Of a stretch of 64,000 nucleotides of DNA, positions 26,151-37,700 are shown one piece after another (within the stretch, counting starts at the first letter, position 1; every line of letters begins with the position of its first letter). The notes below the pieces were generated by a model that had not been told where the DNA came from, ran no database searches, and worked only from the letters and a program-made list of their open reading frames with translations. Made by a program: the position numbers and the translations under genes. The stretch comes from Aplectana chamaeleonis. Taxonomy: Eukaryota > Nematoda > Chromadorea > Rhabditida > Cosmocercidae. The stretch lies in NCBI GenBank assembly GCA_029168955.1, contig JAPDOI010000890.1:1-64000 (forward strand). Reading direction: 5' to 3'.

Positions 26151-26559
26151 TAGATAGAGTGGACTGGCCCAGCTCGGACAAAGAGAAAACCTGACCGCGG
26201 GCAACTATTTGAAATTAACCTGACCGCGACAATGCGGCGGTTGAAGCGCGTTCCGACCGCGCTCATGTTTTACCGGCGGTCGAACCGCGCTTGGACGCGG
26301 TCAAACCGCGATAAGAAACGACGGTCGGACCGCGTGCATCGCAAAATCAGCGGCCGCGAGAGGGAGGGCGGCGCGGCTTTTAGTCCGTTGTCTGTACCTC
26401 AAGAAGTTTCAGAACACGTTCACATATGATGTCGCTTCTGCTTAAGTTGTCACGCACGCTGCATAACATATTAGTCCGACTAATCATTCATTGGTTCTTC
26501 TAAGTAAGAATTAATATTAATCATATTATTTATAATTTTATAATTTTCAATTATTTTCG

Positions 26560-26719
26560 CAATATTACTACAATAATAATAATTATTATTATTATTGTTA
26601 TTTTTATTGATATTATTATTATTATTGATATTATTATTATTATTATTATTATTATTTTTATTATCATCATCATTATTATTATTACTATTATTATTATTGT
26701 TTTTATATTATTATTATTA

Positions 26720-26752
<33 letters not shown>

Positions 26753-26771
26753 CTATTATTAGTATTATTAC

Positions 26772-26814
<43 letters not shown>

Positions 26815-26844
26815 ATTATTTTTATTATTATTATTATTATTAAT

Positions 26845-26875
<31 letters not shown>

Positions 26876-26890
26876 TTATTATTTATTTAT
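26560..26890. repeat. (ATT)n-rich low-complexity tract
   Basis: About 330 bp of ATT/TTA trinucleotide repeats with T-rich interruptions and one ATCATCATC stretch. No other content. Confidence 0.93.
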
Positions 26891-27776
26891 TTTATCTTTC
26901 ATTCGTTTTCAATTCGATCCGTGAAAATATTTCGGTTGCTACTTTGAAAGTTATTATTAAAAGTTTTCGAGTAATACTCAAGAGAAATCAGGCAATATTA
27001 GCGATAGAAATCGAGTATTCTCATCTGAAACTGGCCGATTGCTCGGGAAGTTTTTTCCACCTTTGGAATACTACAAATGATCATAATTCCGGAATGAATG
27101 GGATGAATTCCCGAAAAAGCCAATAATTTGCGTTTCCGAATGTTTCTTATATGTGAAAAAAGTGAATAGTTTCTCCACCTTAGGGAAAGGATCATAGGAA
27201 CCAGGTAGAAAAATCAGATTCAGGTCAAGGCACGTAACGAACCGCCTGACACCGAGATGTCGCGCTCCATTGCTAATCAGCGCCGCGCTGCTGTTGGCTT
27301 GTGGCCAGCAGCGGCCGAAATTATTTGCAGCGCTAAGCACAACTCCGTCTTTATTCCTTCTTCTATCTTCCAATTATTCAACTATTCCTTTTAAGTAATG
27401 TTTCTTTCCTACACGAAATGTTTATTTTCTTACAGGTACGCTAGTATTGATTATGTTTTTATTCGTTTATGAGAAGCATTTGCTTTTTTTGCCTGACATA
27501 AGAACGTAGCGTTTTTTTTATTTTGGAAGTTGCGCATCAAGTGTTAGAACTTTTCGTCTTTGGTCCGCATCTTAGTTGTTCGAAAGGGAAATGCCCGTTT
27601 TAACAGATAGTGTAAGTAGTTATTTTGATTGACGGGTTTGTACCGATTTTGGGTGGAAGAAAAATGGCGTCGGAACGGATCAATCGGAGATAAAAATATT
27701 GTTAGAACTCTAACAAATTGTTCTATAGGAAATGTGTCTACAGGCGTAATTGTGATTACAGCCTCAGCATCCACAT
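26891..27776. other. no gene seen
   Basis: AT-rich sequence inside the 5.8-kb element. Short frames on both strands lack known domains. The 8 bases at 27769-27776 (ATCCACAT) are the target duplication of the hAT-like element that follows. Confidence 0.5.
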
Positions 27777-28216
27777 CAGGGGTGTGCGGAAATTTTTCAA
27801 AAAATTTCAGAAAACAGAAAATCGAGTTTTTCAGAAATCAGAAAACAGAAAGGCCAAAATGGCCAGAAAACAGATAACAGAAAACAGAAAATTTTCAGAA
27901 AAAAAATGCTCATTTCATTTTAACTTTTTTTCAAGTGAAGAGGATGTGATTCTGAATACCTTTGTCATACTTGTAATATAATATCTGCGAAACTGCACAG
28001 ATGACCTATAAGGCATTGATAGTAGCAATGACGCGTCAATGACGGATATAACATCATTAAAGGCACTGTTGTCGGCTATTACGCGGAAATCAGGCATATT
28101 GTGGCTATTTATCGGCTGTTGCTCGGTCAAAACTCTCAGAGCACTCACCCGTATGGTAGTACGTCAACACAATAAGGGTTGCACCTTAGGACAGACAACG
28201 GGTTCAACCCCTCGCC

Positions 28217-28261
28217 GTCAGCAGCAGCTGCTGCGAACAACTAACTGCAGCAGCTGCTGAC
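28217..28261. repeat. GCAGCAGCTGCTG hairpin
   Basis: GTCAGCAGCAGCTGCTGC and GCAGCAGCTGCTGAC are inverted around an ~11-base loop. It directly follows a B-box-like GGTTCAACCCC at 28201-28211, so a degraded tRNA-derived sequence is possible but not supported further. Confidence 0.7.
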
Positions 28262-28618
28262 AAGGGAAGGTTGATTCGGGCTCTGCCCTGGGATGCTACC
28301 GCTATTGTGCCAAAGAACTACCCTACGAGTGCGTTAGCAGGGTTCGCGATAAAAACGATTGTTGAATTCTCTTTATAAGAATGCAGGTCTGGTCATCACA
28401 AAAGTGAAAATATGGCAGATTTTGCAGAAAAACGCACAAAAACAAGTCAGAACGGCCAATTGGTGGGTGTACTCACACCCCCAACGAGCAAAATTTCTAT
28501 AAATGCCTATTTTCCGTCTTCTATTTTGGGGCTAAAAAAACTTGTAGTCTCTCGGTGTCCCGCAACTACTTTAAATGCAGAATGAAAGACGACAAAACAA
28601 GCAATTGTAGAAATCTAG

Positions 28619-29094
28619 TTAAAGCCACACTCCAAGCTCAGAATCCGTTTTTCGTTTTTCTATCTTGGCGAAAATTTTACGCTGATCACAATGGTGTCTC
28701 CAGAATCGCTCAGAACTCACTACAAACTGAGTTACGGCTCCTCAAAAATTTTGAATTTGAACTAGTAGAAGTTCGCGGACGAGTTGTCTCGAGCCTGTAT
28801 TTTCTCGTTATTCGCAGCCACCATTCTGAGTAAGGTCACACTATAAAGCCAGACCGAAAACGAAGAAGAACATAGATTTTGAATAAAATCATTCGCGCGT
28901 CTCTTGCCTATGGAGGTCGGAATCCTGCCAGTGGGCGGTGCCCATTTTTTCGTTCAAGGGGGAGTGACCGACTTTTTCCTAACTTTGTCTCGCTTATTTG
29001 AGCGAACTCAGAATTCGCGCATGGTAAGGTTGCTATAGACGGCGACCGGACCAAAAAATCAAAAATTACCTCTGAAGTTGGACTGTGCCTCTAA
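28619..29094. mobile_element. TTAA-type MITE, first of a tandem triplet
   Basis: Starts TTAAAGCCACACTCCAAGCT and ends with the inverted relative GGACTGTGCCT, then CTAA (a mutated TTAA shared with the next element). The interior has the family block GCGGACGAGTTGTCTCGAG. 476 bp; no product. Confidence 0.82.
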
Positions 29095-29581
29095 AGGCAC
29101 AGGACACCTAAAAAATTAATTTTGAGATTTCATGCTTATCTTGGAGAGAGGCACACTCTGATCACAGTGGTATCTCTAGAATTGTCCAGGACCCCCTTTG
29201 AACAGAGTTATGGCTCTTCAAAGGTGCCTAGATTCTGAGGGTGAAAAATTGGTGGACGAGTTGTCTCAGGCCTGTATTTCTCTTCATTCGCAATCGTTGC
29301 GTGAGAGAAAGCTAGGATAAGGAGGCAGTCCGGTAATGGACTGAAGAACGACGACTTATTGGAATTCATCCATCCATCGAGCAGCTATCGGCTTCAAAAA
29401 TCTGTTAGGGAGTCGGGCCTGTGGTGGTGAGCGAAGGGGGCGGGCCTGTGGTGGTCGCTTATATCTCGCTTATTTGGAGGAAATGAGATCTGGCATTGGG
29501 CACGTGTTATACAGGAGGGGTCTTCTACACAATTACACGAAAATCTCAAAATTCATTTCTGAGGGTGTACTGTGCCTTTAA
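29091..29581. mobile_element. TTAA-type MITE, second of the triplet
   Basis: Left end CTAAAGGCACAGGACACC, right end GGGTGTACTGTGCCTTTAA. ~40-bp inverted ends including AATTTTGAGATTT. It shares its left CTAA with the previous element and its right TTAA with the next. 491 bp; interior homologous to neighbours (GGTGGACGAGTTGTCTCAGG). Confidence 0.85.
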
Positions 29582-30069
29582 AGACAGTGTACACGATAAA
29601 AACCATGTCTGATTTTTTGGTCGAGATCGGCAGCTGCGGGGCCTAGCGCAGCCCTAAAGTTGAAAAAACTAAGAAAAATGAGCTCGGAACGGTCCCCTAC
29701 GGCCTCAAACACATCACCACGTGCTCGTCACACCCAGATGCACTTTCCACGCCCACCCACGTGAACAAATGAATGCTCGAGATGGTGAGATGTGCGATGG
29801 TTTCCGATCAATAGCCCCGTTCTTCCCTTCATTCCCAACTTCTCTCTTTACTCAGGTCAGCTCGCATACATCGGCTGCAAAAGACGGAGGTTACAGACCT
29901 TAGGACAACTCGTCCACAATGCTTCCCTAGCTCAATTTTTGAGGGACCATAACTCCGTTCCCAGAAGGTCTTGTACGATTCCAAAAACATCATTGGAATT
30001 AGCATGGAACCGTCTTCAAGATAGGCAGAAAAGCAGAAAAACGATTCCTATCGTGAACACTGCCTTTAA
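29578..30069. mobile_element. TTAA-type MITE, third of the triplet
   Basis: Left end TTAAAGACAGTGTACACGAT, right end ATCGTGAACACTGCCTTTAA. 492 bp. Closest relative in the window is 56695-57186 (both begin AAAACCATGTCTGATTTTTT after the end). The interior block around GGACAACTCGTCCAC is in the reverse orientation to the first two elements. Confidence 0.88.
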
Positions 30070-30409
30070 TTGTGGGCGGGCTGAGACCCAGCAATAGTTT
30101 TTTTTTGAGCTTTTTTCTCCGACTTTCCACTTATTTTCATTTTTGTAATGACCAGGGCTACCTTCTCACAAAGATACCACAATAAACATTTTTTATCGCG
30201 AACCCTGCTCTCAACAGCAATCGCACCATTGAACACAAATAGCACCTCGTAAATGACTAGGTCAGCTGCGTTGTTCCACAGATCCGAATTTCGCTGATTT
30301 TTTCTGATTTCTTTCTGTTTTTTGCAGATTTTTCAGAAATCAGAAAACAGAAAGGCCAAAACGGCCAGAAAACAGAAATCAGAAATTTCCGCACACCCCT
30401 GATCCACAT

Positions 30410-31430
30410 AGACGAAGGGGTCGTGGCAGTTTGCCAGAATATACATGGCAACCCCAATCATCCGAAAAACGCCAGTCGATGGCACAGTAGGTACTAGCGT
30501 CTTTTTCTTTGTGTCTCCGCAGCAAGAGGGTGGGGTGGAAAGCGCAGCAAGCGCAGGGGAAAGTGGGCGAGGCATGCTTGGTTGTCAATGGTACCGCAAC
30601 CTTATATTTCGAATGCTGTTGAAAAAAGCTACAAAAAAATATAAACCCATGCTGGGCTACGGAATATGTTTTTTACGCATTACAAAGTATAAATGCTCAT
30701 GTAAAGTTCTGGGAGCCGAGTTGCGTCAATGATAGGGTATAAAGAGCAACTGCGAAGCTTTTAGCTGCACTTTATTCCCTATTATCGCTGGAACTCGCAG
30801 CCCTCAGAACTCTATATGGATCTTGAATCGTTGCTTGAATGAACTTTTCGAGACGTTGGCAAGACTTCTTCTGTTTTTTTTTCACCTTGCTTTCGATAAC
30901 TTTAAGCTTACAGTCCTTATCACAATGAAGTTCGCACATTGGCCAGAAATCTGGGCCTTTTTGAAACAGAGCGCTTTCTATCACGATAGAAACCGTTTAA
31001 TTTTTTTTCGACTTGCCGTGATGTACATATTTATGTTTACTCGTTAAAATCTAGGTGAGTTTTGATGTCATGTACATAATCTCTTGACTCTGATCCTCCC
31101 CTCCCCCTCAAGTTGAAATCCAACACGGTTGCGTCATTTTGACATTTCATGGGTGTTGTCACGATGAAATTGAAGTCGTGAGACACCACTGATTTGTTGA
31201 AGATGAACCAGCCCGCATCTGTAGTCTGCATTATCACACCATGCCATTATCACGACTAAATTCTCTCTCTTGATCTCTCTTTTTCTTCTCAGCATGACTG
31301 GTGGTCGACGCGAAGTGGTCCGTCATATAGGTATTTTCTGCCGATCACGTAGACTGCACGCCACATGCAGAGACACGCAGAGACCCGGACTTCTCGGGAA
31401 TAACCGCGTGACGTTCAGCACTGACGGTGG
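30410..31430. other. no gene called; one weak basic ORF
   Basis: Continuation of the 5.8-kb element. A 70-codon minus-strand frame at 30772-30984 encodes a Lys-rich segment (LKVIESKVKKKQKKSC) without similarity I recognise. No splice structure or context supports a gene. Confidence 0.4.
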
Positions 31431-31439
31431 GGTCTTCTC

Positions 31440-31922
31440 GACCGACCGCGGTAGCTAGCTCGGACCCACCGCGAGGCATTCCGGACTGACAGCGGTGCTT
31501 TCCGGACCGACCGCGGGAGCTCGCGGGCTGACCGTGGTTAAATTCGGACCAACCGCGGGACATTCCGGACTGACAGCGGTGCTTTCTAGACTGACCGCGG
31601 GAGTTTGCGTACTGACCGCGGTAGCTTGCGTACTGACCGCGGTAGCTTGCGTACTGACCGCGGTAGCTTGCGTACTGACCGCGGGAGCTCGCGGACTGAC
31701 GGCGGGACCTCGCGGACTGACGGCGGGACCTCGCGGACTGATCGCGGGAGCTCGCGGACTGACCGCGGGAGCTCGCGGACTGACCGCGGGAGGTCGCGGA
31801 CTGACCGCGGGAGGTCGCGGACTGACCGCGGGAGCTTGCGGACTGACCGCGGGAGCTCGCGGACTGACCGCGGGAGCTCGCGGACTGACCGCGGGAGCTC
31901 GCGGACTGACCGCGAGCGGAAA
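31440..31922. repeat. 21-bp minisatellite (GACCGCGG type)
   Basis: Tandem 21-bp units, CTGACCGCGGGAGCTCGCGGA and variants (GCGTACTGACCGCGGTAGCTT). The array becomes perfect from about 31600. It lies just inside the right end of the 5.8-kb element, and the same motif is scattered at its left end. Frames stay open on both strands because 21 is a multiple of 3; none is called. Confidence 0.93.
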
Positions 31923-32071
31923 CCGGTTCGACCAACGCCCATCCCGGTGGCGGTCCGCTATTTGCGCGCGGTCAGGTTTTCACTTTGTCCGAGAGCTGAA
32001 CACCGTCCCGAGATTTCACCATTTATATATAAGTCCTGGAGAAAACAGCCCTGAAGTAAGGGATTACGGTA

Positions 32072-32280
32072 GGTGCAAAACTAGTTGGGGCCCCTCAGAA
32101 TTCAAATGAGGAACGAGTGATACCGCTTCCAGAAATTCATCTAACTCCATGAAATTTCTAGGAAGTTACGAGTGATAAGGTTATCACACATCTTATAACG
32201 AAAGAAATTTTCATTTTCATAATGAATCTTTTCATTTCTAAGGGTAAATCTTCAGTGCCCCCCCAAACTAGTTTTGCACC
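32072..32280. mobile_element. 209-bp MITE, GGTGCAAAACTAG ends
   Basis: Left end GGTGCAAAACTAGTTGGGG, right end CCCCAAACTAGTTTTGCACC. Flanked by TA (32070-32071) and TTA on the right. The interior has inverted AAAATTTCATTTTCAT-type sequence. A related copy is at 60003-60220. Confidence 0.83.
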
Positions 32281-32459
32281 TTATGATATTCACAGCAAGA
32301 TAAGCACGGCCAGAATGACCGATGTTTACACGGCAGTTCTGAAGAATGCGTGGACGACGGGCACGCAGCGAGGCGCCAAGTGATTTCGAAATTCTTTGAC
32401 GTGGTCATACCTGCCAATGGAACACACGGTCATCTACCGTACACCATAAATAGCGGCGA

Positions 32460-32720
32460 CGGGGCAAATTTATTCGAAACCATTCGAAATTACAACTATT
32501 CGAATGAATATTCGAATAGTAGGCTTCTATTATTGAATAGATTCGAATGCCCCCTTTTTAGAGCTCCGATTTTTGAATATATTCGAATACCTCTTTTTTC
32601 GAGGTTTGATTTTTGAATAGTATTCGAATAGTGCGATTTTAAAAATTCTGATAATGAATACGTATTCGAATAAAAATTATTCAAATATATCGATTCGAAT
32701 CTATTCGAGTGGCACAACTA
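32460..32720. repeat. TTCGAATA-rich repeat, copy 2
   Basis: Repeats of ATTCGAATA with CCCCCTTTTT spacers, related to 21470-21700. The right edge GGCACAACTATAAGAAATAT is the reverse complement of the sequence at the left edge of the other copy (TATAATAGTTGTGCC), so the two copies lie in opposite orientation. Confidence 0.7.
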
Positions 32721-34200
32721 TAAGAAATATCACCTCTCATCGCGATATCGATACATTGATTTCTTTTAGAAAACGAAGTTAGGTAAGAGCACAGGTGCCC
32801 TTTTTGCTTGGGTAAGCTGGGCGACCATCTATACGGTTTCAGTTATAGTTATGGGGAACTTCTGTTACCATCTAGAATTCTGCCGATTTTCCACCAACCG
32901 TGATGAACGCCCCGAACAGTCAGTCAAGTCAGGTTGAAGCAGTCGCCCTGGGACTACCGGGCGCCATGACTCGTCCAGGGAGTTGCATGCTCAGATGTTT
33001 CGTTGGTTTAGTTACAGGGCAGGTAAAAGTGCCCCGATGGTGCGCTTCGTTTTGACTGTCGAGCGACCGGCATTAGATATCGCCGAAATTTCCAATTTTC
33101 GCACAGATTAGGTTTTACTGCTTCAGGGAAGACCTAACCAGTATGAGCCGAGAAGTTAAATGTAAAAATCTACGCGAGCGGGGTGAAGCGGCTGAAATCC
33201 GAATTCGTTGAGAATGGTTCAAACAACGACCCTTTTGCAATAGAGGAACAAACGAACAAATCAACCAGAAAGCAATGCCAAAAACCAATACAAAGCAAAA
33301 AAACCAACCAGAGATGTTATCTGATCACCTTCTTTCGAAATATCTGACGCCAGAGGACGGAAGTAGCCGCGGGTATTGTTAGGGTAGTCCACCTAAGAAT
33401 CGAAACAATAAAATTGATCACATGAGGAAGAATCATTACGATGTGCATCTCTCCCTGCTCAATATATGGATGGATATTGTGATAATAGCCTAAATTGGCC
33501 GACACCCTCAGCACCAGAGAAATGGGAACCCCTCCCCTCCCGTGCTCCCTCTACTCTGAAAGCTCGGTTACATGCGCAGATCCTGTAACTAGTGTTTTCT
33601 GGAAAGGAAGTCCAATCTTGACATTAATAACGAAAATCAGCAATGCTGACTAGGTATAAGGAGAAATAGGGTTTTGCTGGCACACGGAAGTAGGGCTCAG
33701 CTACTGACTGTGCTTGAGCAACTCTGGCATCAGGAATGAACATGCCAACAAGATAAAACGGGACCCCTCCACAGCACTTCGATAGCAGAAAGGATTAGAC
33801 GCCGTCACATCAAGACCATGAGCACTGGCCGAATGCCCTCGCCTAGTTTCCTAGTCTCTGCGAGATTCTGATAGGGAATGCAGTCAGTGAAAACATGTCG
33901 CCAGGGTTGACATCAAGGATGAGCGAAGTTCCGAATTCCGATGGTTTTTTGGCCTTCCGATTTTCGAGAAATAAGCCTGAAAACCGGAAATATCCGCGAG
34001 ATTAGAATTTTAACATGTATCCTTGCCAAATTCCTAGGGTATTATTTCGTGCTCTGAATTCTAATTCGGGGGAGGTCTTCACTTTTCAGAAAGCCAGGGT
34101 TAGTTGAATAAAAAAGCATGAAAAAAAAAGAATTTCATAGTTATTATTAACTATGCGTCCCTTAGCTAATGTCGCGGCGCGCACTAGTCGCGATAGCTGT
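32721..34200. other. no gene called; one possible exon
   Basis: Mostly non-repetitive sequence. On the minus strand 33317-33514 is an open segment rich in hydrophobic residues (MHIVMILPHVINFIVSILRW) bounded by an AG on the upstream side and with a GT on the downstream side, which could be a membrane-protein exon, but I recognise no family and found no partner exon. A stretch at 33918-33990 resembles hAT-like end sequence (GGATGAGCGAAGTTCC) without a matching second end. Confidence 0.4.
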
Positions 34201-34588
34201 CCTAAGGCATTGCTCATAGTCCTCACCGCACGCGCGGGTAGCGCGGTGGGCTATGCAAATTCTCATTGGGAGGGACGCGCGTGCCCCCCATCCAGCACCG
34301 CCATAGCGCCACCGCCTAAACCACTATGGCGGGCTCACCGTTTCAATCAATACTCGCTTCCCAGTTTAAGTCCACTCCAACATAAATAATTCTGGGACTA
34401 TTATACGCTACCGCATATGCAAATGCAAGCCAGGAATTTCTGTGCATGTCACAGTTGAAGCCCAACATTAACTCGCACCGCCCTGGCGGTGCCGCCGGAG
34501 ATTTCATAATTGTTTCCCACGCGATGAGAACTTTCATAGTCCACCGCTCGTACTGCGCTTACGGTGAGGACTATGACAGATGCCTTAG
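34201..34588. mobile_element. 388-bp inverted-repeat MITE
   Basis: CCTAAGGCATTGCTCATAGT at the left and its inverted match (CTATGACAGATGCCTTAG) at the right; the ends match over ~55 bp (through CCTCACCG and the CGCGGTGG block). The interior is GC-rich with no ORF. The target duplication could not be fixed. Confidence 0.72.
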
Positions 34589-34759
34589 AAGTCCTACTTC
34601 CTTGGAGCTATTCCTACTCCTCAACGCGCGAGAGTACCACATTGGTGTCCCGATGCTGCCGAGATGTCGTAAGTTCCTGCCGTGGCAGTGTGGAGGAAAG
34701 AAGACCACCTCCGTGCAAACCGACGTCAACCCCTCCGCGTGGAGGGTTTTTGTCATGAA

Positions 34760-37700
34760 AGAGATGCTGGCTGGCTGCAGCTCTCCTAAGAATTGTACTA
34801 CAAAGGGCCGGCATCGAGAAGAATCCAGGACCCGCTCAGGAGTACTATGCGCCACATGCAGCGAGAAGGTCACCTGGAATGGGATAAGTGTCCAATGTTT
34901 TGGATGTCAGAGGTGGGTGCATCTCTCCTGTTCGGGTCTCAGTTCTGTGAGGAATCACGATCAGGGATGTGCGTAATAGAAATTTTTCAATTCGTTAGTC
35001 GTTCAACCGGCCAAAACCCTCGTTAGTCGTTAGTCGTTAGAAATCTAGGTTTTGAAAGCAAGCTAAGTTGAGGCAGAAAAAGAGTTCTTATGAATAGAAA
35101 AAAAGGAAGGCATGAAGAAATGTATGTTCTCCAAAAATATTCATGGCCATTAAAGACACAAATCACTCCTTGTTAGAGAGCCTAGTTCAAACTGCGATTC
35201 TACATATACACAATTAAAATCATGCACGAAAGCCTGTGTGTTCGAGACTGACTCGAGAGTGTGTTTATCGATGTTTGTCATTTTTTGGTAAAAAAAAGAA
35301 ACAATATGGGAAACCGAGGAAATCTTGAACGCCGCTTTTTTTTCAGCGCAAAATTTGCAACTCTGCGATATATGATGTTATTTGGGACCCTCTACCTGGT
35401 GGTGACAACACTGAGAATTGCACCGACTTTGCACTATTTGTGCTTCGCGTAGCGATCCGAGCGCTTGCGTGAGCTTGTTTCCATAATGGGAAAAGGTCGG
35501 AAGAAATTAGCACCCAAGTTAAAATTCTACCCCCGCAATCCTTAGCACCACTTTATGCAAACCCCATAACTCGAATTTATGACTGAAAGTCGAAGGACGG
35601 CACCCTTTACAATCCAATTATCGGATACAGTTCCCGTCGTTGGGCAGTTGTGGCCTGCAGGCACCGCTCCATATTATCACATCTGATAGTGTCCTCTGCA
35701 AAAATCTCCGCTGGAGCCGGTTCAATGAGTCTACCATAAAGTAGCGCGACCGACGCGAAGTCGCATAAATGCTGCGCCTAACCTTGCGTAACGTTCGGTT
35801 GGGGTTTTAAAGTGGGGATTCCAGAATTGTGAAGCAGTGTCAGTAGAAATTATAAATACTGAAGGCTATGGTTATGTTGTACCATACATCTAGAACAACC
35901 AACAGAGCAATATGTATCAATCCTGGTCTAAGCCTTGGGTTGGAGCGTGATTTGAATGACTACTGACTTTTTAACGAATTTCGGGATTGCTTACGAAAAT
36001 ATTTTTAATTTCGTTAGTCGTTAGTCGTAACACCCAAAAAGCCCGTTAGTCGTTAAATTCGTTAGTCGTTAGTCGTAATTACGCACATCCCTGATCACGA
36101 TCCTTCCTTCCGGTGTGTTCTGTTCTCTGCCCCCCAGTAACTCTGATTCTTCATTTACCAACCGCTCCCTCTCTATTGTTCATATTAACCTCAATGGCCT
36201 TCGTGCTAAGTTGTCTGAACCCTCTCTTTTTGCTCGTACTCATCATACTGATGTCATAATGGTTCAGGAAACCAAGCTCTCTCCTTCTACTACCGCTCGT
36301 CACCCTAACATTCCTGGCTATACTGCTTATCATGCTCCAAGGTCATCTCTCGGCGGAGGAGTTTCCATTTTCGTATTATCAAATCTACCCTCTCATATCA
36401 CACCGAACACCCCATCGGACGGTACTCTTGAGTACCCACCTATCCACCTCCCTCTTAAAACACTCTTTTTAATATCTATATCTCTCCTACCACGTCCTGT
36501 CCCCAATCTTACGACCCTACTCCCTCACTCAAGCAGTTGCACGACTCCCTTTCACCCTCTGTTGTCTTCGCAGGCGATTTCAATGCTCATACATTCTGCT
36601 CGTCGCTTGACACTGACGCTAGAGGAGAAGACGTCGAAGAATGGGCGGAGGAGTGCGATCTGGTCATTCTCAACGATGATCAGCCCACTCGTCTCCCGGC
36701 CAACGGCCGATCCTCTAGTCCAGACATCTCTCTTGTATCATCTAATCTCTCCAGCGCCTGCTCTTGGTCGACCGCTACAACTCTGTTCAGTGATCATATC
36801 CCCGTCTTTGTCCATGTTGATCTCTCTAATTCTCTTGCTCCTTATTCAGGTATCCGTCAAAGGTCTTATCTTAATCTTTGCCTTGCAGACTGGCGTTTGT
36901 TCAGGGAGGTGGCACTTCGCCATGTGGATGACTACCCATGGAATGGAAACGTACACCAGAAGGAACGTCGCTTGGGTGGCGCGATTCGCAAGGCCACGAA
37001 AGCAGCCATTCCGGAGGGCCGAGTCAAGACCTGCTTTCCCAATGTCACCAGGGAAATCTTGGAGAAGATAAGGACAAGGGATGCAAATAGAGTCGCAGAT
37101 CACCTGGATCCGACCATTGCTGAGCTGGACAGGGATTAAGCGAGATCTGGACAAGCACAAGAAGGAGTGTTGGGAGAAATTCACGGAGAAGATGAATTTC
37201 AAGAGTGATGGAGCGTCAACTTGGAAAGTTCTAAAGAAGATCTCGGGCAAGAGCACCTCCACCAACTATTCCACGATCGAGTTCGAGAATGGAGTTCGCA
37301 AATCGGGAAAGGAGGCTGCAACTGCTTTCGGAAAGAATTTTTTCATAACTCAGGCTAAGAGAGGGAAACAGAACCGAGTGACTGTAAGAGAGCTCTGTAT
37401 GTTACCACTCATGAATGAAGCAGAAGCTGTGACGCCCGCGCAGATTGAAAAGGTGGTTAAAGAGATGCGCAACTCGAAGGCTGTAGGGCCGGGTGGCATT
37501 AATACAGCGGTCTTGAAGAAACTGCCGAGTGAGATTATGCCAATCCTGGCTGACGTCATCAACACATCCTTTCGCACGTGCATCTTACCCCAAGACTGGA
37601 AAATGGCAAGCGTCATTCCGTTGCCCAAGCCTGGTAAATCGCCATCCACAGCGAAGGGATACAGGCCAATAAGTCTTTTATCACAAATTGTCTAGGTCGC

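Larger units (their letters stand above)
27777..30401. mobile_element. hAT-like non-autonomous element with nested TTAA elements
   Basis: Ends are CAGGGGTGTGCGGAAATTT and its complement AAATTTCCGCACACCCCTG, flanked by the 8-bp duplication ATCCACAT (27769-27776 and 30402-30409). Eight-base duplications and CAGGG ends are characteristic of hAT elements. Subterminal regions contain repeats of CAGAAAACAGAAA on both sides. About 1.45 kb of the interior is three TTAA elements inserted later, leaving ~1.2 kb of its own sequence. No transposase. Confidence 0.9.
26172..31992. mobile_element. 5.8-kb element with short inverted ends and GACCGCG repeats
   Basis: The left edge CTCGGACAAAG, A, GAAAACCTGACCGCG and the right edge (inverted: CTCGGACAAAG, T, GAAAACCTGACCGCG) match over ~27 bases. 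Both subterminal regions are packed with GACCGCG/CGCGGTC motifs: scattered at 26190-26345 and as a regular 21-bp array at 31440-31922. The interior contains AT-rich sequence, a hAT-like element and TTAA elements and no transposase. The target duplication is unclear (AGCT near both ends), so the class is open. Confidence 0.65.

Noticed and set aside
28056..28080. TTAAAGGCACTG as a TTAA-element start
   Set aside because: No matching right end; the element to its right starts at 28619 by its own inverted ends.
31345..32109. Arg/Ser-rich repeat proteins on both strands
   Set aside because: Translation of the 21-bp GACCGCGG minisatellite; overlapping frames on both strands are equally open.
33910..33990. 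hAT-like end GGATGAGCGAAGTTCC
   Set aside because: Only one weak end, with no partner or target duplication.
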